Assembly: GCF_013778505.1 (NCBI RefSeq) | Contig: NZ_JAAOWU010000027.1 | Location: 1-54,230, forward strand | From: Pseudomonas sivasensis | GTDB taxonomy: Bacteria; Pseudomonadota; Gammaproteobacteria; Pseudomonadales; Pseudomonadaceae | Direction of reading: 5' to 3' | DNA length: 54,230 bases | In this document: piece after piece, positions 34,116-43,385 of the stretch | How the letters are laid out: the number at the start of each line of letters is the position of its first letter | Numbering within the stretch: the stretch's first letter is position 1 | The notes under the pieces: model-generated | The model's database searches: none | The model's input: only the letters and a program-made list of their open reading frames with translations | Told to the model about the DNA's origin: nothing | Position numbers and translations under genes: made by a program

Positions 34116-34448
34116 ATGTCTCCTGGCCTTATCCGCGTGTTTGTCCTGGGCTTTATTTTGATGCTGTCGAGCCTGTCCGTTCTGGCGGCCAATACGCCGT
34201 GTTCAGGTCGTAAAGGAGGTATCGCCGGTTGTGATGGGGACGTATTCCTGTGCAACGACGGCTCCATAAGCGCCTCTAAAAAAAGTTGCACCGCCTACAC
34301 GGGCAACCGCCTGGCACGCCCCGCCGTGCAGCCGCTGCAAGGTCGCTCGCAGAGTTGCAGCTGCGGTAGCGGTGCGTACTGTACCGGGCCACGGGGCGGG
34401 GTGTTTTGCCTTACGCCTTCCGGGCAGAAAAGTTACCGGCGCCACTAA
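34116..34448 (+). CDS. Small secreted cysteine-rich protein, unknown function
   Basis: 110 residues from the ATG at 34116. A hydrophobic signal sequence (VFVLGFILMLSSLSVLAA) is followed by a mature region with seven cysteines: PCSGRKGGIAGCDGDVFLCN, DGSISASKKSCTAY, and CSCGSGAYCTGPRGGVFCLT. The Cys and Gly spacing suggests a disulphide-bonded periplasmic or secreted protein. I do not recognise a function. It stands alone, 129 bp before pstS. Confidence 0.75.
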   Translation: MSPGLIRVFVLGFILMLSSLSVLAANTPCSGRKGGIAGCDGDVFLCNDGSISASKKSCTAYTGNRLARPAVQPLQGRSQSCSCGSGAYCTGPRGGVFCLTPSGQKSYRRH

Positions 34449-34509
34449 ACAACAGCGAAATGCGTAGCTGTGGCGCAAAAGGGGGACAAAATAGCGGCTT
34501 GCCATTCAA

Positions 34510-34528
34510 TTTTCATAAAAGCGTAACA
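34510..34528 (+). promoter_or_regulatory. Candidate Pho box upstream of pstS
   Basis: TTTTCATAAAAGCGTAACA resembles the PhoB half-site pair CTGTCAT-N4-CTGTAAC, with the first half matching at 5 of 7 and the second less well. It is 49 bp before the pstS ATG, the expected position for PhoB activation. Confidence 0.5.
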
Positions 34529-34576
34529 ATGCTGATGCAGAGTTCCGGGAGCCCGTAATCACAAGGATTTCCCTGA

Positions 34577-35605
34577 ATGAAACGTCTGATGAAGTCTGCT
34601 GCACTCGCCGTTGCGGTTTCTCTAAGTGCCACCTCGGTATTTGCCGCCGAAAACGTCCGTCTGACAGGTTCTGGCGCCAGTTTCCCAGCGCCGATCTATC
34701 TCACCTGGTTCAAGGATTTCAGCAAAAAGACCGATGGCGTCACGGTTGACTACCAATCCAAGGGGAGCGGGGCGGGTGTTCAGGACTTCCTGAACAAAAC
34801 CGTGGACTTCGCCGCCAGTGACTCGGCCATGAAAGATGAAGACATTGCCAAGGTCGCCGAAGGCGTGCAGTTGCTGCCGATGACCGCGGGCGAAATCGTG
34901 CTGGCGTTCAACCTGCCAGGCAATCCTAAAGAGCTGAAGTTGCCACGCGATGTGTACTCCAACATCTTCCTGGGCAAGATCACCAAGTGGAACGATCCGC
35001 AGATCGTCGCTGCCAACCCTGGCTTGAAACTGCCGGATATGCCGATCACCGTGGTCGTGCGTGCAGACTCCAGCGGTACCACTGCCGTCTTCACCAAGCA
35101 CTTGGCGGCCATCAACCCACAGTTCCAGAAGGACTTGGGCGAAGGCAACACCGTCAACTGGCCTGCCAGCGACAAATTCATCAAATCGCCGAAGAACGAT
35201 GGTGTGACCGCCACCGTACGCCAGACCCCAGGCGCGATTGGCTACATCGAATACGGCTTCGCCAAATTGGCCAAGGTTGACTTTGCCCAGCTGCAAAACA
35301 AGGCCGGCAAGTACGTTGTCCCTAACGCCGAAAGCGGTGCCGAAGCACTGGCTGCGGTGAAGATGCCGGAAAGCCTGGTGGCCTGGCTGCCGGATCCGGA
35401 CGGTGCCAAGTCCTACCCGATCACCTCCTACACCTGGATGATCTTCCGCAAAGACAACGGCAACCCGGCCAAGGCCAAGGCCATGCGTGAAATGGTCGAA
35501 TACAGCCTGACCGAAGGCCAGAAAATCGCTGACTCGATGGGCTATATCCCACTGCCGCCATCGGTAGTCGATCAGGTTCGCAAAGCGTCCGCCAACATCC
35601 AGTAA
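34577..35605 (+). CDS. pstS: Phosphate ABC transporter binding protein
   Basis: 342 residues with a signal peptide to about residue 23 (ALAVAVSLSATSVFA). Phosphate-binding motifs are LTGSGASFPAPIY near 30, YQSKGSGAGVQDF with DFAASDSAM, and RADSSGTTAVFTKHL. It captures phosphate in the periplasm for the PstCAB importer that follows. A Pho box candidate lies upstream. Confidence 0.95.
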   Translation: MKRLMKSAALAVAVSLSATSVFAAENVRLTGSGASFPAPIYLTWFKDFSKKTDGVTVDYQSKGSGAGVQDFLNKTVDFAASDSAMKDEDIAKVAEGVQLLPMTAGEIVLAFNLPGNPKELKLPRDVYSNIFLGKITKWNDPQIVAANPGLKLPDMPITVVVRADSSGTTAVFTKHLAAINPQFQKDLGEGNTVNWPASDKFIKSPKNDGVTATVRQTPGAIGYIEYGFAKLAKVDFAQLQNKAGKYVVPNAESGAEALAAVKMPESLVAWLPDPDGAKSYPITSYTWMIFRKDNGNPAKAKAMREMVEYSLTEGQKIADSMGYIPLPPSVVDQVRKASANIQ

Positions 35606-35679
35606 CGCCCGTGAGGCCTCTCTCGGCGGGTGCTGTCAGCCTTGCCGGGAGAGTTACCCCCCTGTTCCGGAATTAGCCA

Positions 35680-36645
35680 ATGAACACACCTTTTGTCGTA
35701 CCGGGTAACCCGGACTCTGCCTGCCAGCCACCTTCTACGAAGGACTTCCTGGTTGATCGCACCTTCCGTGCGCTTGCGCGGATAGGTGTGGTTCTGGTGC
35801 TGGCGTTGGTGTTTGCCCTGGTGTTTGAAGTCGGGCGCAAGGCCCTTCCAGGCATGGAAAAGCACGGTTTTGATGTGATCTTCGGAAGCGTCTGGGACGT
35901 TAACCAAGGCAAGTACGGCATTCTGCCGGCCATCTGGGGCACGCTTTACAGTGCCTTCATCGCGTTACTGATCGCAGGTGTTTTCGGCGTCAGCATGGCG
36001 ATTTTCCTTACCCAAGATTTTTTGCCGGCGAAGCTGGCGGCGGTGTTTCGCACCATCGTCGAACTGCTCGCGGCCATTCCCAGCGTCGTTTATGGCCTGT
36101 GGGGCATTTACGTGGTGATTCCGGCGATCCGGCCTTTGACCGCTTGGTTGAACACCGAACTCGGCTGGATCCCTTTTTTCGGCACCTCCTTGAGCGGTCC
36201 GGGGCTGCTCCCGGCCGCGCTGGTGTTGGCGATCATGATTCTGCCGACCATCGCTGCCGTGTCCCAGGACGCCCTCACCGCCGTGCCGATGAAAACCAAG
36301 CAAGCGGCCTACGGTATGGGCACCACTCACTGGGAAGCGATTCTCAAGGTGATGGTGCCGTCCGCCGCTACCGGCATCTTCGGCTCCCTGGTGCTGGGCC
36401 TGGGCCGCGCACTCGGTGAAACCATGGCCCTGGCCATGCTGGTGGGCAATGCCAACAACATCTCTCTGTCGCTGTTCGCACCGGCCAACACCCTGGCGGC
36501 CTTGCTGGCGCTGAACTTTCCGGAAGCCGGGCCGAACGAGATCGAGGTGCTGATGTACGCCGCACTGGTGCTGATGTTGATCACGCTGATCGTCAACATC
36601 TTCGGCTCCATGATCATGATGTACGCCCAACGGGGTAATAAGTGA
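35680..36645 (+). CDS. pstC: Phosphate ABC transporter permease PstC
   Basis: 321 residues with six membrane segments. Typical PstC features are FVVPAIRPL-type segments (GLWGIYVVIPAIRP), LPTIAAVSQDALTAVP and the ATPase-contact loop KQAAYGMGTTHWEAILKVMV. Its stop overlaps the pstA start. Confidence 0.94.
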   Translation: MNTPFVVPGNPDSACQPPSTKDFLVDRTFRALARIGVVLVLALVFALVFEVGRKALPGMEKHGFDVIFGSVWDVNQGKYGILPAIWGTLYSAFIALLIAGVFGVSMAIFLTQDFLPAKLAAVFRTIVELLAAIPSVVYGLWGIYVVIPAIRPLTAWLNTELGWIPFFGTSLSGPGLLPAALVLAIMILPTIAAVSQDALTAVPMKTKQAAYGMGTTHWEAILKVMVPSAATGIFGSLVLGLGRALGETMALAMLVGNANNISLSLFAPANTLAALLALNFPEAGPNEIEVLMYAALVLMLITLIVNIFGSMIMMYAQRGNK

Positions 36646-37556
36646 TGACTGATCTCACTGCTGCAACCGACCTGACGTCCCCCGCAGGCGCGATGCCCAG
36701 CCTGCAGCGCCGGTTCGAAGGCCGCGCCCTGCGCAGCCTGGTATTGACCACCCTGGTCTGGACAGGCGCGCTACTGGCCAGCGTGCCGCTGATTTCCGTG
36801 CTCTACATGCTGATCATGCGTGGCGGCGCGCGCCTGAGCCTTGAAGTGTTCACCGAGCTGCCGCCGACTGGTTTCGAGACCGGCGGTGGTTTCGGCAACG
36901 CAATGGCCGGTACCTTCGTGATGGTCGGCATCGCCGCTGCCATCGCCGTGCCGGTCGGCATCATGGCGGCGATCTTCCTCGCCGAACTGGGCCCAGACAG
37001 CAAGCTGGCGAACGCCGCGCGTTTTGCCGCGAAGATGCTCACCGGCCTGCCTTCCATCCTGGCCGGTGTATTCGCCTACGCCCTGGTGGTCATGACCACC
37101 GGCACCTACTCGGCTCCGGCCGGTGGTGTGGCACTGGCGGTACTGATGCTGCCGATCGTGGTCCTGACCGCTGAAGAATCGATGCGCATGGTGCCCAAGA
37201 TCATGAAGGACGCCGCCTACGGCATGGGCTGCACCCGCTCCCAGGTGATCTGGAAAATCGTCCTGCCCACCGGCCTGCCGGCAATCCTCACCGGCGTGAT
37301 GCTTGCCGTGGCTCGCGCCGCAGGCGAAACCGCGCCGCTGTTGTTTACCGCACTGTTCAGCAACTACTGGATCTACCACGACGGCAGCCTGGCGGTGATG
37401 AATCCGACGGCCTCGCTGGCCGTGCTGATTTACAACTTCTCCGGCATGCCCTTCGACAACCAGCTTGAACTCGCCTGGGCGGCGTCGCTGGTACTGGTAA
37501 TGATCGTGCTGGTCGTGAATATCGTGAGCCGTATTTTCGGCAAGCCAAAGTATTGA
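36645..37556 (+). CDS. pstA: Phosphate ABC transporter permease PstA
   Basis: 303 residues from the ATG at 36645, which shares a base with the pstC stop (TGATG); a GTG one codon earlier is possible. Features are LPSILAGVFAYALVVM near the middle, the contact loop DAAYGMGCTRSQVIWKIVLP and ARAAGETAPLLFTALF. Confidence 0.94.
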   Translation: MTDLTAATDLTSPAGAMPSLQRRFEGRALRSLVLTTLVWTGALLASVPLISVLYMLIMRGGARLSLEVFTELPPTGFETGGGFGNAMAGTFVMVGIAAAIAVPVGIMAAIFLAELGPDSKLANAARFAAKMLTGLPSILAGVFAYALVVMTTGTYSAPAGGVALAVLMLPIVVLTAEESMRMVPKIMKDAAYGMGCTRSQVIWKIVLPTGLPAILTGVMLAVARAAGETAPLLFTALFSNYWIYHDGSLAVMNPTASLAVLIYNFSGMPFDNQLELAWAASLVLVMIVLVVNIVSRIFGKPKY

Positions 37557-37575
37557 AAACGGGAGCATCTGAATC

Positions 37576-38394
37576 TTGAACGTCTCAACTGCGCAAATAG
37601 CCGCTCCGTTTGTCACCCAGGCGCCTGTGGTCATGGACTGCAAGCTGGATAAGATCTTCTACGGCAACTTCCTGGCCGTACGTGACAGCCATGTGCCGAT
37701 CGAAAAGAACAAGATCACTGGCTTCATCGGTCCTTCCGGCTGCGGCAAAAGTACCGTGTTGCGTAGCCTCAACCGCATGAACGACCTGGTCAAAGGTTTC
37801 CGCTTTGAGGGCCACGTGCACTTCCTCGGGCAGGACGTCTACGGCAAGGGCGTGGATCCAGTGGTCGTGCGCCGCTATATCGGCATGGTGTTCCAGCAGC
37901 CGAACCCGTTCTCGATGAGCATCTTCGACAACGTCGCTTTCGGCCTGCGCCTGAACCGCTACAAAGGCGACCTGGGTGACCGCGTCAAACACGCCCTGCA
38001 AGGTGCGGCGTTGTGGGATGAGGTCAAGGACAAACTCAAGGTCAGCGGCCTGTCTCTGTCCGGTGGTCAGCAGCAACGCCTGTGTATCGCCCGTGCCATC
38101 GCCACCGAGCCAGAAGTGCTGTTGCTCGATGAGCCCTGCTCGGCACTCGACCCGATTGCCACGCGCCGTGTCGAGGAGTTGATGGTTGAGCTGAAGAAGG
38201 ACTACACCATTGCCCTGGTGACCCACAACATGCAGCAAGCCATTCGTGTGGCTGACACCACGGCGTTTTTCTCGGTGGATATTTCCCAAGGCACGCGTAC
38301 CGGCTATCTGGTTGAGATGGGCCCTACGGAGCAGATTTTCCAGAACCCGCGCGAGCAAATGACCGGTGACTACATCACCGGTAAGTTCAGCTGA
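37576..38394 (+). CDS. pstB: Phosphate ABC transporter ATPase PstB
   Basis: 272 residues from a TTG with GGGAG upstream; no nearer ATG preserves the full N-terminus. Walker A GPSGCGKST, PstB-type Q-loop VFQQPNPFSMSIFDNVAFGL, signature LSGGQQQR, Walker B VLLLDEPCSALDP and switch THNMQQA. The sequence departs from the common pseudomonad PstB, and phoU does not follow, so this is probably a second Pst system. Confidence 0.94.
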   Translation: MNVSTAQIAAPFVTQAPVVMDCKLDKIFYGNFLAVRDSHVPIEKNKITGFIGPSGCGKSTVLRSLNRMNDLVKGFRFEGHVHFLGQDVYGKGVDPVVVRRYIGMVFQQPNPFSMSIFDNVAFGLRLNRYKGDLGDRVKHALQGAALWDEVKDKLKVSGLSLSGGQQQRLCIARAIATEPEVLLLDEPCSALDPIATRRVEELMVELKKDYTIALVTHNMQQAIRVADTTAFFSVDISQGTRTGYLVEMGPTEQIFQNPREQMTGDYITGKFS

Positions 38395-38398
38395 ACCC

Positions 38399-38422
38399 TG
38401 CGCGAGCTCGGACGCTCGCGCA
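38399..38422 (+). terminator. Stem-loop after pstB
   Basis: TGCGCGAGC and GCTCGCGCA pair perfectly over 9 bp around a 6-nt loop, followed by TTTTC. The short U tract suggests partial termination, allowing read-through into the Fic-like gene 26 bp later. Confidence 0.65.
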
Positions 38423-38447
38423 TTTTCACCTGTTTATAGGAATGCCA

Positions 38448-39146
38448 ATGCCAGCAACACGACGCCTTGATTTGCCCGCGATTGAACGTGCACTGCGTGA
38501 GGTACAGCAGCGCTTTGCCGAGCTCAGTCGGGACTTTACCGAGCCGCGCGATCCGTTGACTGACGAAGTGCTGCATAACGTGCTTGAAGGCTATGCGCTG
38601 ATTGACGACTACGTGGCGCGGGGCGTCGACCTGTTTGACCTTCAGCAACTGAACCTGATGCTGGAGATCAACGCCACCGTACTCTGTGGCAGCGACCCGA
38701 CTCGCCGACTGGAATACGCCCAGCACCTGGCGGCGACCGAAGAACACTTCTTCAACAACGTCGAGGGCGGCATCAAGGACTTGTACAACTGGTACTGCGC
38801 GTACCGCAGTGAGTCGGTCTGGAAGCGTGCAGCCGGGGTGTACGTACGCATCCTCAGCAAGCCGCAGTTGTTCATCGAAGGCAACAACCGCAGCGGCTCG
38901 CTGATCGTCAGCTATTTGCTGATGCGTGCAGGGTTGCCGCCGTTCGTGCTGTCGCTGGAGAACGCCGAAGGCTACTTCAACCCCTCATCAGTCATCCGTA
39001 ACTCAGCCAAACATGGCGTCAAGGCGTTGTACGAATTGCCCAAGATCAAGAAAAAATACGCAGCCTTCCTCGAAGAACAGGCACCGGATCCAATGAAGTT
39101 TTTTCTTAAGGACCAGCCCGTGCCCGTCTATCAAGGGGGCCATTGA
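38448..39146 (+). CDS. Fic-like protein with degenerate active site
   Basis: 232 residues from the ATG at 38448, which has AGGA 7 bp upstream; the ATG at 38442 is too close. The segment QLFIEGNNRSGSLIVSYLLM at 140-159 resembles the Fic core HxFxEGNGRxxR, with the catalytic His replaced by Gln, the second Gly by Asn and the final Arg by Ser. A helical context before and after it supports the fold. Loss of His argues against AMP transfer of the usual kind. It follows pstB and is coupled to the HAD gene (TGATG). Confidence 0.7.
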   Translation: MPATRRLDLPAIERALREVQQRFAELSRDFTEPRDPLTDEVLHNVLEGYALIDDYVARGVDLFDLQQLNLMLEINATVLCGSDPTRRLEYAQHLAATEEHFFNNVEGGIKDLYNWYCAYRSESVWKRAAGVYVRILSKPQLFIEGNNRSGSLIVSYLLMRAGLPPFVLSLENAEGYFNPSSVIRNSAKHGVKALYELPKIKKKYAAFLEEQAPDPMKFFLKDQPVPVYQGGH

Positions 39147-39769
39147 TGAGCGGTTCTCTCCTGTTCGCCAGGGCAGGGCAGGCCCTCCAGCGCCTTCTCC
39201 CGATGCAACTGCTTAAGCGCCCGCGCATCCGCATTTCGTTCGACATAGACGACACCCTGGCCTGCCAGCTCCACCACTGCGACGTCGAGCCGAGCCGGCT
39301 GCCGGCCTGCGTGCACCGTTGGCTGGGTGAACCGCTGCGAATCGGCACGCGCTCCCTGACCCGCGAACTACGCCGCCAGGGCTGCAGCATCTGGGTCTAT
39401 ACCTCGTCCGGTCGCACGCCATCCTATATCCGACGGTGGCTGATGCTGTACGGCATCCGCGTCGACGGCGTGGTCAACAGCGTGCTGCATAACCAGGCAC
39501 TGACGGCGCACGGGCTGTCGAATTCACCGTCGAAATTCCCTCCGGCCTTCGACATCGACCTGCATGTGGATGACTCCGAAGGTGTGCGCAGTGAAGGCCA
39601 TGACCACGGTTTTCGCGTGGTGGTGGTGGACCCTCAGGACGAGCACTGGGCGCAGCGGGTGTTGGAGGCCGTCGCGCAGGTTCAGGCGCAACTCGCCCGT
39701 CAGCAACCCCTCAGGCACGCACCAACAACACAGAGCGCGCGCAGGTTTTTTCTGCCTGAGGCGCTCTGA
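39146..39769 (+). CDS. HAD-superfamily protein
   Basis: 207 residues. HAD motif I is DIDDT at 33-37 in ISFDIDDTLA, motif II is in VYTSSGR near 85-91, and an acidic DLHVDDSEGV near 132-141 may serve as motif IV. It has a very small cap, so a macromolecular or phosphoprotein substrate is possible. The start overlaps the stop of the Fic-like gene by one base, implying coupled synthesis and a shared role. It has no phoU-like or signal-sequence features. Confidence 0.8.
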   Translation: MSGSLLFARAGQALQRLLPMQLLKRPRIRISFDIDDTLACQLHHCDVEPSRLPACVHRWLGEPLRIGTRSLTRELRRQGCSIWVYTSSGRTPSYIRRWLMLYGIRVDGVVNSVLHNQALTAHGLSNSPSKFPPAFDIDLHVDDSEGVRSEGHDHGFRVVVVDPQDEHWAQRVLEAVAQVQAQLARQQPLRHAPTTQSARRFFLPEAL

Positions 39770-39790
39770 AAATCCTAGGGTTGGCACGCC

Positions 39791-41131
39791 TCAACGCATA
39801 TGCAAAATAATCGGACTGCTGCTCGCAGGGTCCGTATGCCCACGCAGTTTACCCACCGCCTTGGCGTCCACCGCGCCACCCTGATTACCCCAAGTACCGC
39901 GCACATACGTCAGCACGTCGGCGATTTCCTGATCAGACAGCTGTTCACGAAACGCCGGCATGCGATACGCATCCGGCACGCCAGCGGCGACCACGCGTTG
40001 TGCGCCATTGAGGGTGATGTTGATCGCTGACGCCGTCTCCTTGACCAGCGCCGAGGTGGCGCCGGCCAGGGGCGGCATCCACTCGGGCTGGCCTTTGCCA
40101 TCAGCGCCGTGGCACGAGGCGCAGCGGGTTGCGTAGGTGTGGGCGCCGGGTGCGTCCGGGCGCGCGTCGGCGGTCACGTACTGCCAGGGCGTGCCGTCGC
40201 GCTGCGGGTCGCCGGGCAGCGACTTGAGGTAGCGGGCGATGGCCGCCAGGTCGTCGTCGGCCATGAACTGGGTGGAGTTGTTGAACGCTTCGGTCATCGA
40301 GCCGTAGACCACCGCGTGCTGGTTGCGGCCGGTCTTGAGGAACTGCACGATCTCAGGCTCGCTCCAGCGGCCCAAGCCGCTGTTGGGGTCCTGGCGCAAG
40401 CTGGGTGCGTACCAGCCATCGAGCAGGGCGCCGGCGAGGAACGGCTTGCCGGAGTCATCCAGGGCCTTTTCGTTGAAGGCCAGACCACGCGGCGTGTGAC
40501 AACTGCCGCAGTGGCCAGGCCCTTGGACGATGTAGGCGCCGCGATTCCACAGCGCGTCCTGGTTGGGGTTGGCGGCGTAGGTGGCCGTTGGTGCGAACAG
40601 GCCGTTCCACAGTGCGATGGGCCAGCGCATATTCAGCGGCCAGGGAATATCGCTGGGGATATTCGGCTGGTTGGCCGGTTGCACGCCTTTCATGAAAAAC
40701 GCGTACATCGCCTGTATATCGTCGTCGCTGAGCTTGGCATACGACGGGTAGGGCATGGCCGGGTACAACCGTCGGCCGCCCGGTGCCACGCCGTGGCGTA
40801 CCGCTCGGTCGAAGTCGGCGAGGCTGTAAGTGCCGATCCCGTGGGTACGGTCCGGGGTGATGTTGGTGGCGTGAATTGCACCCAGCGGCGTGGCCATTTC
40901 CAGGCCACCGGCGAACGGTGCCTTGTCGGGCAGGCTGTGGCAGGCCACGCAGTCGCTGAGGCGGGCGACGTACTCGCCGCGACTGACCAGGGCCGGGTCG
41001 AAACTGGTGGCCTGTGCCGGTTCAAACGGTGTGGCCGGTTGGCGGGTGACATACCAGGCCATCAGGCCGGCGGCGATGACGCAGGGCAGCGCGAGCCAGC
41101 CTACGGTTCTTGCGAATCGACGGTTGTTCAT
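39791..41131 (-). CDS. Tri-haem cytochrome c subunit of a molybdenum hydroxylase
   Basis: 446 residues with an N-terminal membrane anchor or signal (WLALPCVIAAGLMAWYV) and three CxxCH haem sites: CVACH at 61-65, CGSCH near 209 and CASCH near 337. It resembles the cytochrome subunits of alcohol and aldehyde dehydrogenases. Being 16 bp after the Mo subunit, it probably passes electrons from the hydroxylase to the respiratory chain. Confidence 0.92.
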   Translation of the reverse strand: MNNRRFARTVGWLALPCVIAAGLMAWYVTRQPATPFEPAQATSFDPALVSRGEYVARLSDCVACHSLPDKAPFAGGLEMATPLGAIHATNITPDRTHGIGTYSLADFDRAVRHGVAPGGRRLYPAMPYPSYAKLSDDDIQAMYAFFMKGVQPANQPNIPSDIPWPLNMRWPIALWNGLFAPTATYAANPNQDALWNRGAYIVQGPGHCGSCHTPRGLAFNEKALDDSGKPFLAGALLDGWYAPSLRQDPNSGLGRWSEPEIVQFLKTGRNQHAVVYGSMTEAFNNSTQFMADDDLAAIARYLKSLPGDPQRDGTPWQYVTADARPDAPGAHTYATRCASCHGADGKGQPEWMPPLAGATSALVKETASAINITLNGAQRVVAAGVPDAYRMPAFREQLSDQEIADVLTYVRGTWGNQGGAVDAKAVGKLRGHTDPASSSPIILHMR

Positions 41132-41147
41132 GGGCGGTCTCGCTCGG

Positions 41148-43385
41148 TTAGCTGAAGGTGTGTCGGCTTAATGGCAGGCTGCGAACACGCTGGCCGGTCA
41201 ATTGCGCCACCGCGTTGACCACGGCCGGCGCCACAGCGGGGAGCGGAGGCTCACCGATGCCGCCCATCTTTTCACCACTCTCGATGATCTTTACGTGCAC
41301 CTGCGCCATGCGTGACGGCGGCAGGATCGGGTAAAGGTCGTAATTGCGCGCCCGTGGCTTGCCGTCCACGTACACCGCTTCCTCCAGCAAAGTCTGCGAT
41401 AAGCCCAGGGCTACCGCGCCGTTGACCTGAGCTTCGACAATCGCCGGGTTAACGATGCTGCCAGGGTCGATGGCTTCCCAGATGTGGTGCACCTTGACCT
41501 GGCCGTGTTCAATCGACACCTCGGCGATCACCGCCGCATGAGAACCGAACGGCGAGGCCATGGCCACGCCACGCGCTCGTCGCGTGCCGTCTTCGGCGGT
41601 GTAAGGGCCACGCTTCCAGCCGCCGGACAACTCGGCCACCGCTTTGAGTAAAGTCGTCAACCGAGGGTTGTCCCGCAGCAAATGCAGGCGCAACTCATAC
41701 GGGTCGCGTTTGCCTTGGTCGGCCAGTTCATCGAGGAACGCTTCGTAGAAGAAGTCATTGAGCGAGTTACCCACCGACCGCCAGTAGCCGAGCATGGCCG
41801 GGCCTTTGACATAGATTTGCGCGATGCGTTTGTTGGGGATGGCGTAGCTCTTGCCGGTCAGGCCTTCGAGGGCCGTGGGGTCGAGTTTTTCGCCCTGTTT
41901 GCCGGCGATGGCTTCGCTGGGGCCTTCGGTGGCACTGACGGCTTCGATGGCAACGGGCAGGCCGTCGGCATCCAGCGCGGCGCGGAACTTGACCACCGCA
42001 ACCGGGCGCAGTACATCGCGCAGGAACTCTTCTTCACGGCTCCAGATCAGCTTGACCGGACGGCCCACCGCCTTGGCCAGCGCAATGGCCTGCGGGTAAG
42101 GGCTGGCCGAGTCATAGAGGAAATGCCGGCCAAAAAAACCGCCCAGTAGCGGTGAGTGCAGATTGATTTGTGCAGGCGCCAGGCCGGTGCGCTTGGCGAT
42201 GTCAGCGCGGAACATGTCCGGCGCCTGGTTGGGCAGCCAGATGTCCAGGGAACCGTCGGGGTTGAAACGCGCCAGGGCTGAAGGCGGCTCCAACTGGGCG
42301 TGATTGACGTACTGGTTGTGGTAGGTGGCCTCGATCTGAGTCTTGGCGTTTTTCAGTGCGCCGGCCACATCGCCTTCGTTTTCATCGTCACGGGCCGGGC
42401 CTTGCTGGGTGGCGAGGAAATCGCGGAAGCCATCGCTGGAAAAGTCGGCGGGCATCGCGCGGACTTTGGCGTCAGCGGCCGCTTCCAACCAGTCGACCTG
42501 GATGGCTTCTACCGCGCGCTTGGCATGCCACCAGCGTTCGGCGACGACCGCCACTGCGCCAGGCAGTTGATGCACCGAGTGCACGCCTGGCATGGCTTCG
42601 ACCTGCGCCTGGTTACGCAGGCTGCCCACGGTCATGCCCAGGCGCGGCGCATGTTGCACGGCGGCGTGGAGCATGTCGTCGACTTTCAGGTCGATGCTGT
42701 ATAGCGCCTTGCCGGTGGATTTGTCGTAGGCGTCCACACGCTTGACCGGTTTACCGATCCAGCGGAATTGACTCGGGTCGCGCAGGGTAATGCTCGCGGC
42801 ATCAGGCACCGGCATGTCCAGGGCGCGGCTGGCCAACTCGCCATAGCCCAGGGAACGACCGGACGCAGCGTGAACCACGCGGCCGGGTTGGGTGGTCAAT
42901 TGGGCCACTGGCACACCGAGCTGCTCGGCGCCGGCCTGCAGCAGCATGGCGCGGGCGAGGGCGCCCAGGCGACGCATGGTCGGATAGCTCATGCGCACCG
43001 ACATGCTGCCGCCGGTGATGCGCATGCCGTTGTCCATCACCACATAAGCCTCACCGGGTGGCGCGGCTTCAACGATGAACGTGGCCGGGTCGGCGTCGAG
43101 TTCTTCGCCGACAATCTGCGCCATGGCGGTGTGGGTGCCCTGACCGCCTTCCATAAAGGGGCTGAGCAGGCGAACAGTGCCGTCCGGGCGAATCTCCAGA
43201 AAGGCCGGCACTTGGGTGCCACGTTCTGTCGTCGCGCCGGTGGCAGCCTGCACCCGGCCCGAGCCGAGCGGCAGGCCGAAACCGATGACCAGCGCCCCCA
43301 CGGCCGTACTGGCCAGGAAGCGTCGGCGGGACAGGTTAACTGGCTCGTCCAGGGAGAGGCCGGGGATGAGTCCTGGCATATTCAT
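41148..43385 (-). CDS. Molybdopterin-binding subunit of an aldehyde/N-heterocycle dehydrogenase (IorB-like)
   Basis: 745 residues from the ATG at 43385, which overlaps the Fe-S subunit stop by 4 bp. A twin-arginine motif (SRRRFLAST near 19-27) predicts folded export. Molybdenum hydroxylase segments include PFMEGGQGTHTAMAQIVGEE, GGFFGRHFLYDSASPYPQA and GGIGEPPLPAVAPAVVNAVA near the C-terminus, with the catalytic Glu in GEPPLP. It is the isoquinoline 1-oxidoreductase/nicotinate dehydrogenase type; the substrate is uncertain. Confidence 0.92.
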   Translation of the reverse strand: MNMPGLIPGLSLDEPVNLSRRRFLASTAVGALVIGFGLPLGSGRVQAATGATTERGTQVPAFLEIRPDGTVRLLSPFMEGGQGTHTAMAQIVGEELDADPATFIVEAAPPGEAYVVMDNGMRITGGSMSVRMSYPTMRRLGALARAMLLQAGAEQLGVPVAQLTTQPGRVVHAASGRSLGYGELASRALDMPVPDAASITLRDPSQFRWIGKPVKRVDAYDKSTGKALYSIDLKVDDMLHAAVQHAPRLGMTVGSLRNQAQVEAMPGVHSVHQLPGAVAVVAERWWHAKRAVEAIQVDWLEAAADAKVRAMPADFSSDGFRDFLATQQGPARDDENEGDVAGALKNAKTQIEATYHNQYVNHAQLEPPSALARFNPDGSLDIWLPNQAPDMFRADIAKRTGLAPAQINLHSPLLGGFFGRHFLYDSASPYPQAIALAKAVGRPVKLIWSREEEFLRDVLRPVAVVKFRAALDADGLPVAIEAVSATEGPSEAIAGKQGEKLDPTALEGLTGKSYAIPNKRIAQIYVKGPAMLGYWRSVGNSLNDFFYEAFLDELADQGKRDPYELRLHLLRDNPRLTTLLKAVAELSGGWKRGPYTAEDGTRRARGVAMASPFGSHAAVIAEVSIEHGQVKVHHIWEAIDPGSIVNPAIVEAQVNGAVALGLSQTLLEEAVYVDGKPRARNYDLYPILPPSRMAQVHVKIIESGEKMGGIGEPPLPAVAPAVVNAVAQLTGQRVRSLPLSRHTFS

